Source of the DNA: Flavobacterium algicola
Lineage (GTDB): Bacteria > Bacteroidota > Bacteroidia > Flavobacteriales > Flavobacteriaceae
Assembly: GCF_022399565.1 (NCBI RefSeq)
Contig: NZ_JAJTUT010000001.1
Coordinates: forward strand, 124,001 to 188,000
Direction: 5' to 3'
DNA: 64,000 nucleotides
Made by a program: the position numbers and the translations under genes. Each line of letters begins with the position of its first letter. Position 1 is the first letter of the stretch. The notes under the pieces are model-generated. The model was given only the letters and a program-made list of their open reading frames with translations. It did no database searches and was not told the origin of the DNA. Shown piece by piece: positions 17,550 through 26,574 of the stretch.

Positions 17550-18560
17550 TTACTCTTCCGTTTTATCAATTTCAGATAATTCTCCTTCATATTGTGTTTT
17601 TTCCGTTCTGGCATCGTATCCTAGCTCCCGTAAGTATTTCGAAAAAATATCAGTATAACCGTGGGTACAGATAACTTTTTCTGCTCCGGTAGCTTTTATG
17701 CTATCCAGTAAAGAATACCAATCGCAGTGGTCACTTAATACGAAGCCTTTGTCTACAGCTCTCCTCCGCCTTGCTCCGCGAAAAGCCATCCATCCACTGG
17801 CTGATCCAGTGACAAATGGAGTCATTTTTCTGATCCAAGTACCTCCATGTGCGCTTGGAGGAGCTAGAACTATATTCCCTAATAATTCTTCTTTTTTAGT
17901 TTCACGTGTGATCAAAGTTGTTTTAGGAAATTCAACCATTGGTCTTAGGACATTCGTCATATTTTCGATAGAACCATGTGTGTATATTTGACCAATTTCT
18001 GGGTTTAAATATTTTAATAATCGTTGTGCTTTACCTAATGAATAACCAAATAATATAGATGTCTTACCTTCTGCTTGATTTTCTAACCACCAATTATTGA
18101 TGTTTTCCATTACCTCTGCTTGTGGCGTCCATTTAAAAGCTGGTAAGCCAAAAGTACATTCTGTAATAAAGGTGTCGCATTTGACTACTTCATATGGAAC
18201 GGAAATACCATCGTCTTCAGTTTTATAATCTCCTGTAAATACCCATACTTCCCCTTTATGTTCAACTCTAACTTGAGAGCTCCCAATAATATGACCGGCA
18301 GGATGTAATGAAAATTTCACATTATTAATAGTAAAGGTTTCATTCCATTCAACACCAGACACATTGATTTCACCCAAACGATGCAGAATAATTGGAACAT
18401 TGGTTTTATGTGTAATATAGTTTTTATGGCCCCATCGGGAATGGTCTGCATGCCCGTGAGTAATAATTGCATTGGTTACAGGCTTCCACGGATCTAAATA
18501 CACATCTGCAATAGCACAATAAATGCCTTTGTCATTAAATGCTAGTAATGGGGTTGTCAT
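17550..18560 (-). CDS. ligase-associated DNA damage response exonuclease (MBL fold)
   Basis: The protein has a metallo-beta-lactamase core with THGHADHSRWGH (34-45) as the zinc-binding HxHxDH motif, and a beta-CASP-type insertion with later His motifs (ICTHGYTD near the end). This family resembles SNM1/Pso2 nucleases, which process DNA ends or crosslinks. I start it at ATG 18560 (MTTPLLAFNDKGIYC), because family members begin just before this block and the 30 residues that could be added upstream look like non-coding sequence; that gives 336 residues. It is the first gene of the four-gene cassette. No TAnnTTTG promoter was recognised directly upstream. Confidence 0.92.
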   Translation of the reverse strand: MTTPLLAFNDKGIYCAIADVYLDPWKPVTNAIITHGHADHSRWGHKNYITHKTNVPIILHRLGEINVSGVEWNETFTINNVKFSLHPAGHIIGSSQVRVEHKGEVWVFTGDYKTEDDGISVPYEVVKCDTFITECTFGLPAFKWTPQAEVMENINNWWLENQAEGKTSILFGYSLGKAQRLLKYLNPEIGQIYTHGSIENMTNVLRPMVEFPKTTLITRETKKEELLGNIVLAPPSAHGGTWIRKMTPFVTGSASGWMAFRGARRRRAVDKGFVLSDHCDWYSLLDSIKATGAEKVICTHGYTDIFSKYLRELGYDARTEKTQYEGELSEIDKTEE

Positions 18561-18764
18561 AATAATATCGATTAAGTAATCAAAAATAACATTTTCTGTT
18601 CGGGTCAAATTATACCTTTCTCTAATTATTTTATTGAATTCCAATATCATAAAAGCAAGATGTTTTTGCTCTACTTATAAGAATAAATGCTGCAATTATT
18701 AACCACATAGAAATTTTATAATGAACCTAAATAATTCTGTAAAACTATAAGTCCACTACTACAA

Positions 18765-18772
18765 TATCTTTG
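18765..18772 (+). promoter_or_regulatory. promoter -7 element before dps
   Basis: TATCTTTG matches the Bacteroidetes -7 element and lies 37 nt before the dps start codon. No TTTG is present at the expected -33 distance, so an activator may be needed. Confidence 0.55.
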
Positions 18773-18809
18773 TTAAGAGATAACAATTAATAATTAAACA
18801 TATCAAAAA

Positions 18810-19286
18810 ATGGATACTAAATTAGGAATGCCGCAAAAAGAAATGAAGTCAATTGTTAAAAATCTTACTACAGTTTTGGCGAGTGAAATGGTCTTATACG
18901 TAAAGACAAGAAAATTTCACTGGAATGTTGCCGGAACTAGTTTTATGGAAATGCACAAACTTTTTGAAGGTCAATATAATGAACTAGAATTAATCATTGA
19001 TGAAGTAGCAGAAAGAATCGGAAAACTTGGTGAAAACGCTATTGGTACAATGGCAGAATTCACAGATCAATCTATACTTGATGAATGTGCTGAATACAAA
19101 CAAAAAGAGGCAATGGTTCAAGAGTTACTAGAAGATTACCGAACAATGGTGAGTAAAATTCGTGAATTTATCAAAGAAACAGAAGAAACGGATGACTTTG
19201 GAACTGCTGATTTCTTGACTGGAATTATTCAAAAACACGAGGCACAAGCTTGGATCTTGAGAAGATACAATAACGATAACAAATAA
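18810..19286 (+). CDS. dps: Dps DNA-protecting ferritin-like protein
   Basis: This 158-residue protein has the Dps four-helix bundle with the intersubunit ferroxidase ligands His37 (KFHWNV), His49 (EMHKLF), Asp64 and Glu68 (IIDEVAERI). Dps oxidises Fe(II), stores the mineral in a 12-mer cage and protects DNA during starvation and peroxide stress. The N-terminal tail is short and has few Lys, so strong DNA binding is uncertain. It is the first gene of a likely dps-csbD unit, with a TATCTTTG element upstream. Confidence 0.95.
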   Translation: MDTKLGMPQKEMKSIVKNLTTVLASEMVLYVKTRKFHWNVAGTSFMEMHKLFEGQYNELELIIDEVAERIGKLGENAIGTMAEFTDQSILDECAEYKQKEAMVQELLEDYRTMVSKIREFIKETEETDDFGTADFLTGIIQKHEAQAWILRRYNNDNK

Positions 19287-19319
19287 TAGAAATACAATAT
19301 AAATTTAATATTAGAAATT

Positions 19320-19505
19320 ATGAATAATCAAGAAATTAAAGGAAACTGGAACGAATTAAAAGGTAAATTGAAGCAAAAATATGCTGATCTAACAGATGAT
19401 GATTTGCTATATGCCGAAGGAAAAGAGGACGAGATGCTTGGGAAACTAGAGCAAAAATTAGGTAAATCAAAAGACGAAGTTCGTAAAATGATTGCCGACC
19501 TATAG
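19320..19505 (+). CDS. CsbD family stress protein
   Basis: The 61-residue acidic/basic helical protein begins MNNQEIKGNWNELKGKLK, the signature of the CsbD family, which is induced by general stress in many bacteria and has no known biochemical function. It follows dps by 33 nt on the same strand and is probably cotranscribed with it. A long hairpin follows. Confidence 0.92.
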   Translation: MNNQEIKGNWNELKGKLKQKYADLTDDDLLYAEGKEDEMLGKLEQKLGKSKDEVRKMIADL

Positions 19506-19533
19506 TCTAAAATATTTCATGCTTGAAATTAGA

Positions 19534-19583
19534 AGCCTATTGATTTTTAATTCTTATTTTTAAGGAATTAAATCCAATAGGCT
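19534..19583 (+). terminator. long hairpin after csbD
   Basis: AGCCTATTG (19534-19542) pairs with CAATAGGCT (19575-19583), and the stem continues with an inner 8-bp TTTAATTC/GAATTAAA part. There is no T-run after it, so termination is uncertain; it may protect the dps-csbD transcript end. Confidence 0.5.
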
Positions 19584-19611
19584 ATCTTATCATATAACAG
19601 ACACTCATACT

Positions 19612-20685
19612 ATGGCAGTTAAAAATCATTATGCGCTAAACTTATTAGGGATTTCTTTAATTGTGCTCATCGCGTACTTATTACAGGATTTTATAATTCC
19701 TTTAATTTTTGCAATTATATTAAGTGTCTTAATATTTCCGATTGTACAATTTTTTGAAATAAAATTGAAATGGAATCGAATCTTATCAATTTCACTATCT
19801 ATCATCATTTTTTCGATAATAGTATTTGCGGTTTTTATTTTAATAGGTATACAGTTTGAAGACATAATGAGTAAGAGCAGCAAATATTATGTACAAATAG
19901 AACGAAAAGTTACGCCAATGCTTCGAGATTTAGAGCAGTTACTAGGAGTAAAAAGCAGGGATTTTGTAGGTGGAGGAGATCTCAAAGCCAAAGAAATCGT
20001 CAAACAAAATTCTAGCAAAATACTGCAGTTTTTGACTAAGTCCGGAGGAATACTTGGAGATTTTTTCTTATCACCCTTGTATATGTTCCTTTTTCTATTG
20101 TATCGCAATTTTTTGGTGAGCTTTATATATAAGATAACAATCGGATTTACGACCAAAGCAAAGATGCGTCATATATTGAGTCAACTGTACATCGTACAAC
20201 AAAACTACCTACTTGGTTTAGTTAGCGTTATGGTAATTGTTGGAATTCTTAATAGTATAGGATTACTAATATTGGGAATCGAATTTCCCTTTTTCTTTGG
20301 TTTCCTTTGTGCTTTATTGTTACTTATACCTTATATCGGTATTATTATTGGTTCAATTTTACCCGCGTTAATAGCGTTAGCAACCAAAGATTCATATTGG
20401 TATGCTGTTGGGGTGATTGGAGTTTTTGGTTTTATTCAGTTTTTAGAAGGTAACTTTATAACACCAAAAATTACAGGAAGCAAAGTTTCTTTAAATGCTT
20501 TTGTCTCCATTTTATCAATTGTGCTTTTCTCCATGTTGTGGGGTATACCAGGAATGATACTAGCATTACCAATAACAGCCTCTTTAAAAGTAATATTTGA
20601 CAATTCGAGGCATATGAAAGGAATTGGATTTTTACTAGGGGAAGCAAATGACAAGTATTTTAGTACTAGAGTAAAAACAGAATGA
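19612..20685 (+). CDS. AI-2E family membrane permease
   Basis: The 357-residue protein has about seven to eight transmembrane segments. It opens with paired N-terminal helices (IAYLLQDFIIPLIFAIILS), then has a soluble stretch from about 85 to 140, and a C-terminal helix cluster containing the family block LEGNFITPKITGSKVSLNAF. It belongs to the AI-2E transporter family (PF01594), which includes TqsA and proteins implicated in sodium/proton exchange or secretion; the substrate cannot be deduced. It follows the stress genes dps and csbD and is followed by its own terminator. Confidence 0.9.
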   Translation: MAVKNHYALNLLGISLIVLIAYLLQDFIIPLIFAIILSVLIFPIVQFFEIKLKWNRILSISLSIIIFSIIVFAVFILIGIQFEDIMSKSSKYYVQIERKVTPMLRDLEQLLGVKSRDFVGGGDLKAKEIVKQNSSKILQFLTKSGGILGDFFLSPLYMFLFLLYRNFLVSFIYKITIGFTTKAKMRHILSQLYIVQQNYLLGLVSVMVIVGILNSIGLLILGIEFPFFFGFLCALLLLIPYIGIIIGSILPALIALATKDSYWYAVGVIGVFGFIQFLEGNFITPKITGSKVSLNAFVSILSIVLFSMLWGIPGMILALPITASLKVIFDNSRHMKGIGFLLGEANDKYFSTRVKTE

Positions 20686-20743
20686 GAATTATAAATAATA
20701 GTCTTACAAAAAAACTATCAAATAATATTATTTAAAAAACAAT

Positions 20744-20773
20744 AAAATATCTAAAGGAGACTTAGATATTTTT
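20744..20773 (+). terminator. terminator after the AI-2E permease gene
   Basis: AAAATATCTAA (20744-20754) and TTAGATATTTT (20762-20772) form a perfect 11-bp stem with loop AGGAGAC and a short T-tail. Confidence 0.7.
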
Positions 20774-20800
20774 GGTTAATTTCGTAACAAAACACACAAT

Positions 20801-21370
20801 ATGAAGGTTTTTATCAAATTTGATTTCAACAGTATCTGCAATAGAATATTAGAAGAAAAACTAGACGAATCCCAAATAAAATATAGAATATTAGGATTTG
20901 GTGAAGTTGAATTTTTAAGTGCTGTCTCTGAAGAACAGATTAAAAAATTCACTGACTTACTTCATCCTTATGGAATTACAATTGTAGAGAATCAAAAAAC
21001 TATTCTTGTTCAAAAGATTAAAGATTTAATTGTCGAAATGGTATTTACTGAAGATGTTACTGTCAATGTAAAAAGTTCTGTTTACTTGGCAGAGAAATTA
21101 AATCACAGTTACGGTTATTTGTCTAATTTATTTTCTGAAGTGACTTATACTTCTATTGAAAATTTTATTATTTTACAAAAAATTGAACATACAAAACAAT
21201 TAATCATTAGCGGTCAGTTGTCATTGACAGAGATTGCTTTTAAACTTAATTATTCTAGTGTAGCACATTTAAGTTCACAGTTTAAAAATACTACCGGAAT
21301 TACACCTTCAGCTTTTCAAAGAATTATTAAAAAACGTCGAGAAATCGCTTCTCAAAACCAAAATTACTAA
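20801..21370 (+). CDS. AraC-type transcriptional regulator, short form
   Basis: The 189-residue protein has a small N-terminal domain of about 75 residues without a recognised sensor, then a complete AraC DNA-binding domain: first helix-turn-helix around 90-115 (YLAEKLNHSYGYLSNLFSE) and second around 145-170 (LSLTEIAFKLNYSSVAHLSSQFKNTTG). It lacks the cupin or other effector domain of classical AraC proteins. It is separated by only 3 nt from a response regulator gene and then a histidine kinase gene, so the three probably form one signalling operon. Confidence 0.88.
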   Translation: MKVFIKFDFNSICNRILEEKLDESQIKYRILGFGEVEFLSAVSEEQIKKFTDLLHPYGITIVENQKTILVQKIKDLIVEMVFTEDVTVNVKSSVYLAEKLNHSYGYLSNLFSEVTYTSIENFIILQKIEHTKQLIISGQLSLTEIAFKLNYSSVAHLSSQFKNTTGITPSAFQRIIKKRREIASQNQNY

Positions 21371-21373
21371 AAT

Positions 21374-21820
21374 ATGCAACACGATTCTATACTTATAACA
21401 TTGGCAGACGATGATGAAGATGATAGATTATTCTTTACAGATGCTTTTGATGAGCTTAAAATTAATACAAAAGTCAACACTGTAAACAACGGAAAGGAAT
21501 TATTGAATTATTTGAATCATCCCGATACAATTTTACCCAATATTATATTCCTAGATTTAAACATGCCTATTTTGAATGGAATGGGTTGTTTGGAAGCTAT
21601 TAAGAAAAATGATGCTTTCAAAAATATTGCTATTGCTATTTATTCGACCTCATCTTCTGAGAAAGACATTGAGAATACCTTCGTGTTAGGTGCCAATATC
21701 TATATTAAAAAGCCAAGCAATTTTAATGATCTCAAAAAGATATTATCAGATGTAGTTGTAATCAATTGGCAGTACCATACCAATGGATTGAACAAAGAAA
21801 ACTTTTTACTACGATTATAG
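21374..21820 (+). CDS. single-domain response regulator (Rcp1-like)
   Basis: This 148-residue receiver domain keeps the acidic pocket (DDDEDD, 12-17), the phosphoacceptor Asp61 (FLDLNMP), a Ser/Thr switch (YSTSSS, 90-95) and Lys112/113 (IKKPSN). There is no output domain, as in the Rcp1 type often paired with phytochrome-like or PAS kinases. It lies 3 nt after the AraC regulator gene and 3 nt before the kinase gene. It probably receives phosphate from that kinase and passes the signal on by protein contact. Confidence 0.93.
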   Translation: MQHDSILITLADDDEDDRLFFTDAFDELKINTKVNTVNNGKELLNYLNHPDTILPNIIFLDLNMPILNGMGCLEAIKKNDAFKNIAIAIYSTSSSEKDIENTFVLGANIYIKKPSNFNDLKKILSDVVVINWQYHTNGLNKENFLLRL

Positions 21821-21823
21821 TTC

Positions 21824-24010
21824 ATGAAAAATAACAGATATAAATCCTCCGTTTATCACAAAATTATATTTGCTGTAAGCTTGACAGTTTTACTGTTTAT
21901 AGCTGTTATTACCGTGAAACATATTAAGAATATCTCAGATTCTTCTAAGTTGCTAATGCATACTTATGAAGTTAACTTAGAGCTGGAACATTTATATTCT
22001 TACATTAAAGACTCCGAAGAAAGCATGAGAGGATACATGATTTCTAAGGATAGTCTTTATTTAAAGCCCTACCGAACAGCGACCAAAAATGTCAATAAGT
22101 CATTTATTTTATTAAAACAACTTACTGAAGACAGTCCGATTCAAGCCAAAAAAGTAGAGGCGTTGTTTGAAATAATCGACAAACGTTATCAATTTATTGA
22201 TAATTATTCTGATGCCAATACGACCATCGTTAGCCGTCAAGATTATTTTTTCAAGAAAAACTTCAGAGAAAGCACCGAACTTCTAGCTAAAATTAGAAAT
22301 AAGTTGAACGAGATGATCGCTTTGGAGGAGATGTATCTAAAAAATCGCAATCAACTCTACAAAAATCAAATTTACCTTACCCCTATTCTAACTCTTAGTA
22401 TAATTTTTATTACGCTATTAGTATTAATTTTTGCATACTATAAAATAAATAAAGATGTAGAACGATTACAAGCTGCTAATATTGAATTAAACAAATCTCA
22501 ATTTTTAAGCTATCAAGCAGAAATATTATCGGAATTTGGAACATGGGAATGGGATTTAATCGAAAATAAAATTTCCTACTCTGATAATTTTTATCGAATT
22601 CTAGGAACCGAACCGCAGTCGTTTGAAGCTAACGACGAAAATTTCGATCAATATGTTCATCCGGAAGATAAGGACAAAGTAAGCTCAATCGTTGATAATA
22701 TCTTGACGAACAAAGAGCTTCCTTATTCATACTTTCGAATCATTCGACCAGATGGTGAAATTCGTTTATTGAGAGCGACGGGTAAATTGTTTACTGATAA
22801 GTTAAACAATCAAACAATTCTCGGAGTGACAGAAGACATTACCCTTGAGGATAATAAAACCAAATTATTACAACAAAATTACAACGAGCTTAAGATTTTT
22901 GAAGAATCAAGCAAGCAAGCGGAGATATTAGGTAAATATGGTAGTTGGGTAATCAACTACGATACGATGGAGTATATATTTTCAAATAATCAATTTAGAT
23001 TACTAGGATACGAACCGCAATCTTTCAGTCCGACGGCAGACAACTTTTTGGAATTTGTATATGCTGAGGACCGACACTTTCTTGTAAATGCGCACGAAAA
23101 AGCGCAAGCTGAGCAAATTTTCCCTTCGATAAGTTATCGAGTGACCCGTAAAGATGGCGAAATTAGAAGGTTCAAATCTAATGCAACATCATTTACCGAC
23201 ATTACAGGAACAAGAAGTATGATCGGTACTACGCAAGACGTAACCGAAGACTTCAATAAAAGTTTGCAATTAAAAGATAGAAATAGAGAACTAGAGCAGA
23301 ACATAAAAGAATTAAATGAATTTAACCATGTTGCCAGTCATGATTTACAAGAGCCATTGCGTAAAATTCAGACTTTTGTTTCTAGAATTAACGATAAGGA
23401 AAAAGACAATCTTTCGGAGTTTGGAAAAGAATATCTAACTCGAATCGAAAATGCATCAAATAGAATGCGTGTACTTATCAATGATTTATTGCAATATTCT
23501 AGAACAAGTAGATCTGACACCAATCTTGTACCAATTGATTTAAATGAAGTATTTGCTGATAGTCAACTTGAATTATCTCAAATTATTGAAGATAAAGGCG
23601 CCACAATTACCAATAGTAATTTACCAGTTATCAATGGAGTACATTTCTTAGTTCAACAGTTATTTTCAAATTTGCTAAGCAATGCTATAAAATATTCAAA
23701 GGAAGATGTAGCACCCGTAATTAAACTAACATATTCAGAGGTTAGCGCAAAGAGTGATAAACTAATTGCAGAGAAAAGTAATAAGCGATATTACAAATTT
23801 GAATTTGTCGATAACGGTATTGGTTTTGAACAGGAACATGCCGAGAAAATATTCTTACTTTTTAATCGCCTCCATGGTAAAACAGAGTACCAAGGTACTG
23901 GTGTTGGATTAGCTATCTGCAAGAAGATTATAGAAACTCATAATGGTTACATTTACGCAACTAGTACTCCAGATATCGGAACGACTTTTACTTTTTACAT
24001 TCCCGTTTAA
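21824..24010 (+). CDS. CHASE3-PAS-PAS sensor histidine kinase
   Basis: The 728-residue kinase has a first transmembrane helix (about 13-31), a CHASE3-type helical periplasmic domain (containing EESMRGYMISKD), a second transmembrane helix (about 184-206), two PAS/PAC units (about 230-345 and 365-480; LGTEPQSF and LGYEPQSF), then HisKA with phospho-His near residue 505 in SHDLQEPLRK and an ATPase domain ending with GTGVGLAICKKIIETHNG. The DLQEPLRK dimerisation helix resembles cyanobacterial phytochrome-type kinases that use Rcp1 receivers, which fits the neighbouring single-domain regulator. It senses an envelope signal that is not known. Confidence 0.93.
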   Translation: MKNNRYKSSVYHKIIFAVSLTVLLFIAVITVKHIKNISDSSKLLMHTYEVNLELEHLYSYIKDSEESMRGYMISKDSLYLKPYRTATKNVNKSFILLKQLTEDSPIQAKKVEALFEIIDKRYQFIDNYSDANTTIVSRQDYFFKKNFRESTELLAKIRNKLNEMIALEEMYLKNRNQLYKNQIYLTPILTLSIIFITLLVLIFAYYKINKDVERLQAANIELNKSQFLSYQAEILSEFGTWEWDLIENKISYSDNFYRILGTEPQSFEANDENFDQYVHPEDKDKVSSIVDNILTNKELPYSYFRIIRPDGEIRLLRATGKLFTDKLNNQTILGVTEDITLEDNKTKLLQQNYNELKIFEESSKQAEILGKYGSWVINYDTMEYIFSNNQFRLLGYEPQSFSPTADNFLEFVYAEDRHFLVNAHEKAQAEQIFPSISYRVTRKDGEIRRFKSNATSFTDITGTRSMIGTTQDVTEDFNKSLQLKDRNRELEQNIKELNEFNHVASHDLQEPLRKIQTFVSRINDKEKDNLSEFGKEYLTRIENASNRMRVLINDLLQYSRTSRSDTNLVPIDLNEVFADSQLELSQIIEDKGATITNSNLPVINGVHFLVQQLFSNLLSNAIKYSKEDVAPVIKLTYSEVSAKSDKLIAEKSNKRYYKFEFVDNGIGFEQEHAEKIFLLFNRLHGKTEYQGTGVGLAICKKIIETHNGYIYATSTPDIGTTFTFYIPV

Positions 24011-24182
24011 ATTATAGAGCGATTAACTGCGTTCTTTTACTTGATATTTATTAATCTCATAGACATCCCTGTATATACTATATACATACCCCTCACTACT
24101 TATATTAGCTATGCTTTTTATTCAAGTGGGAATTATGTAAGTCATTGGATTAAAACTGTAATACATGCATAGATACTATCTC

Positions 24183-24190
24183 TAGATTTG
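24183..24190 (+). promoter_or_regulatory. promoter -7 element before the 24.2 kb lipoprotein
   Basis: TAGATTTG matches TAnnTTTG and sits 15 nt before the start codon, which implies a very short leader. Confidence 0.5.
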
Positions 24191-24205
24191 TACTAAAATA
24201 CAGCC

Positions 24206-24763
24206 ATGAAAAGAATACGTCTTTCAAATATAATATTATTCACTTTTATTTTGATTGCGACGACTACGTTCTTTTCTTGTCAAAATATCAAAAAAGATGC
24301 TTTGAACGTGAGTATTCAAGAAATGAGTCCGGATGTGACATCTACCTTAGACTTCAATAGTCTCTCTTACTTGAACGAAGCCAATAAAAAAGTTATAGAT
24401 ATTAGTTCTATGATTTTTTATCAATCTAAACACGTGCCCCATCTAAAGTTAATTTTGAAAGTAAAGGAAGATCATCAAAGAAATGATCGAGATTTTAAAG
24501 AATTAACTAAAAAAAATCTAACAATCGTTCCAAAACCTTTTTACCAATTAAATTTGAATAAAGATTCTTTGGACAGCGAAAATTCGACTAATTATTTGGT
24601 AAAACTTTTAATCAGTGAAATCAATCTACAAATCAATTTACTCGAAGACATTAAAAATTCTACAACAAATCCTGAGTTCAAAACTTTTGCAGAAAAATCT
24701 GCTTTACTGATGAAGCAAAATAGCAAAATGTTGGGAACTACTTTTAAATTGAAATCAATATGA
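24206..24763 (+). CDS. hypothetical lipoprotein, helical
   Basis: The 185-residue protein has an export signal with a lipid-attachment Cys near residue 25 (TFFSCQN). The mature part is mostly helical and polar, with a pattern slightly reminiscent of ferritin-like DUF4142 proteins (ISSMIFYQSKHVPHLKLIL, then a C-terminal KSALLMKQNSKMLG helix), but I cannot confirm that family. Its stop overlaps the start of the YihY-family gene by 4 nt (ATGA), so the two are translationally coupled. It has its own TAGATTTG promoter element. Confidence 0.75.
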   Translation: MKRIRLSNIILFTFILIATTTFFSCQNIKKDALNVSIQEMSPDVTSTLDFNSLSYLNEANKKVIDISSMIFYQSKHVPHLKLILKVKEDHQRNDRDFKELTKKNLTIVPKPFYQLNLNKDSLDSENSTNYLVKLLISEINLQINLLEDIKNSTTNPEFKTFAEKSALLMKQNSKMLGTTFKLKSI

Positions 24764-25728
24764 AATTATCAAAAGAATACTTTAAAGCATTATGGGAAGT
24801 AATTAAACAAACTATAGCTTCCTTCTTAGAACACAAAGTCATGAAGATGAGCGCATCTCTAGCATATGTAACAATGTTCTCCTTGGGACCTTTATTATTA
24901 GTTATACTCTACCTTTCTGATATCTTTTTGGGAAGAGAAGCCATTGAAGGTAAAATATTTGGTCAGATAAAAAGTTTTGTTGGACCTTCTAGTGCTGTGC
25001 AAATTCAAAATATAATTGAGAATTTGTCCTTATCAAAAAGTAGTACAATGGCGGGAGTTATCGGAGTCGTTACTTTGCTTATTGGTGCTACATCTGTGTT
25101 TGCAGAAATACAAGATTCAATAAATACCATTTGGGGCTTTAGACCTAAAAAACAATCCGGAATTTGGCTTTTTCTTAAATCGAGATTATTATCATTTGGG
25201 GTAATTGGTAGTTTTGGTTTTATATTACTGGTATCTTTAGGTGTATCTGCTATAATGGACGGACTTAGTACTCACTTTTTCTCTCTATTTTCTGATACAC
25301 TCTACTATTTAGTATACGTACTTAATAGTTTGATTACTTTCGGAATTATATCATTGCTTTTTGGTGCTATCTTTACTATTCTACCAGATGCGCAAATTAA
25401 ATGGAGACAGGTGCGATTAGCCTCATTCGTTACTGCAATTTTATTTATGATCGGAAAATTTTTAATATCCATCTATATCTCCAATTCCAATATTCAAGAT
25501 GTTTACGGTACAGCCGGATCTTTTGTTGTAGTAATGACTTGGGTTTACTACTCATCCGTAATCTTATATTTTGGGGCCGAGTTCGCTATGAATTATGCCG
25601 TACAGTTTTCAACACCAATTATGCCATCAAAACATGCAGATATCGTTCATGCAATGCAAGTTGTTTCTAAAGAGCGAAATTTACAAGATGCGAAAAAAGA
25701 GAAAGAAAACATGGCGCAAAACCCTTAA
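24760..25728 (+). CDS. YihY/BrkB family inner-membrane protein
   Basis: This 322-residue protein has about six transmembrane helices and family blocks such as MSASLAYVTMFSLGPLLL near the N-terminus, GATSVFAEIQDSINTIW, and TAGSFVVVMTWVYYSSVILYFGAEF near the C-terminus. Members of this family (once labelled ribonuclease BN in error) are membrane proteins of uncertain role, sometimes linked to serum resistance or transport. The start overlaps the upstream lipoprotein gene by 4 nt. A strong terminator follows. Confidence 0.9.
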   Translation: MKLSKEYFKALWEVIKQTIASFLEHKVMKMSASLAYVTMFSLGPLLLVILYLSDIFLGREAIEGKIFGQIKSFVGPSSAVQIQNIIENLSLSKSSTMAGVIGVVTLLIGATSVFAEIQDSINTIWGFRPKKQSGIWLFLKSRLLSFGVIGSFGFILLVSLGVSAIMDGLSTHFFSLFSDTLYYLVYVLNSLITFGIISLLFGAIFTILPDAQIKWRQVRLASFVTAILFMIGKFLISIYISNSNIQDVYGTAGSFVVVMTWVYYSSVILYFGAEFAMNYAVQFSTPIMPSKHADIVHAMQVVSKERNLQDAKKEKENMAQNP

Positions 25729-25756
25729 ATACAACATATTACCAATTAAATCAATT

Positions 25757-25787
25757 AAGCTCCTCTACAACTGAGGAGCTTTTTTTT
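25757..25787 (+). terminator. terminator after the YihY-family gene
   Basis: AAGCTCCTC (25757-25765) and GAGGAGCTT (25773-25781) form a perfect 9-bp stem with a 7-nt loop and a run of T to 25787. Confidence 0.9.
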
Positions 25788-25838
25788 GGTTATTTTTCGA
25801 CGAAATGGTAATTCTATAAAACATCACAAATATGTTAT

Positions 25839-25870
25839 AACAGCAAATATCGGTTGCTGTTGCATCTTTG
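25839..25870 (+). promoter_or_regulatory. inverted repeat at the porin promoter
   Basis: AACAGCAA (25839-25846) and TTGCTGTT (25854-25861) are perfect inverted arms around a 7-nt loop. They end 1 nt before CATCTTTG (25863-25870), a near match to the -7 element. The repeat therefore occupies the space between -33 and -7, where a repressor or activator could act. Confidence 0.5.
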
Positions 25871-25906
25871 TAATGTATTAACAAACAAAATAAATTTTTA
25901 AAAAAT

Positions 25907-26548
25907 ATGAAAAATTCAATTAAAACAGTAGCAGCCCTAGCATTACTAATTGGACTAGGATCAACAAGAACACATGCACAAGTAAATACTGGTGACGCGC
26001 AATTTGGTGTAAAAGGTGGTGTAAATTTCTCTAATATGTATACAGAGGATGTTGATGATAATAATGTATTAACTAGTTTCAATGCTGGTGTATATGCATT
26101 ACTTCCTATTACAGATTTTGCTGCCATTCAAGCAGAGGTACTTTACAGTAGAAAAGGATCTGAACTGGTTTATGACAATGCATTTGCATCTGGAACGGCA
26201 AAATTCAAATTGAATTATATTGAAGTACCAATCTTGGTAAAGGGAAACATTACTAAAAATTTAAGTGTTCATGCTGGACCATATGTGGCTTATTTAATTG
26301 ATGCAGAAGTTTCGGGAGAAGGAACATTTGATGGATCACAATCCTACGATAATGATGACTTTAAAAAGTTTGACGCAGGTTTATCTGCAGGTATTGGACT
26401 TGACTTTGACAGAGTTGGATTTGGAGCACGTTATAACTACGGTTTAACGACTGTTGGTAAAGAGAGATCAATTGCAGGAGTAGAATACACAGTTCCAGAT
26501 GGAAAAAACAGTAATGTAAGCGTTTACATGACTTTAAAACTTAACTAA
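25907..26548 (+). CDS. outer-membrane beta-barrel protein, PorT/OMP_b-brl type
   Basis: The 213-residue protein has a signal peptide ending around THAQ and a small eight-strand-type barrel: FGVKGGVNFSNMY starts the first strand and VSVYMTLKLN closes the last. It matches the porin-family outer-membrane beta-barrel group (PF13568) common in Bacteroidetes. It leads an apparent operon with an Lmo0937-type protein, a YtxH protein and a lipoprotein, a set usually linked to envelope or general stress. Whether it forms a pore is not known. Confidence 0.88.
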   Translation: MKNSIKTVAALALLIGLGSTRTHAQVNTGDAQFGVKGGVNFSNMYTEDVDDNNVLTSFNAGVYALLPITDFAAIQAEVLYSRKGSELVYDNAFASGTAKFKLNYIEVPILVKGNITKNLSVHAGPYVAYLIDAEVSGEGTFDGSQSYDNDDFKKFDAGLSAGIGLDFDRVGFGARYNYGLTTVGKERSIAGVEYTVPDGKNSNVSVYMTLKLN

Positions 26549-26574
26549 ATACAATAACCTAAATAATAGAAACT

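Noticed and set aside
18561..18650. N-terminal extension of the MBL exonuclease
   Set aside because: Family members start at the MTTPLLAF block; the extension looks like untranslated DNA.
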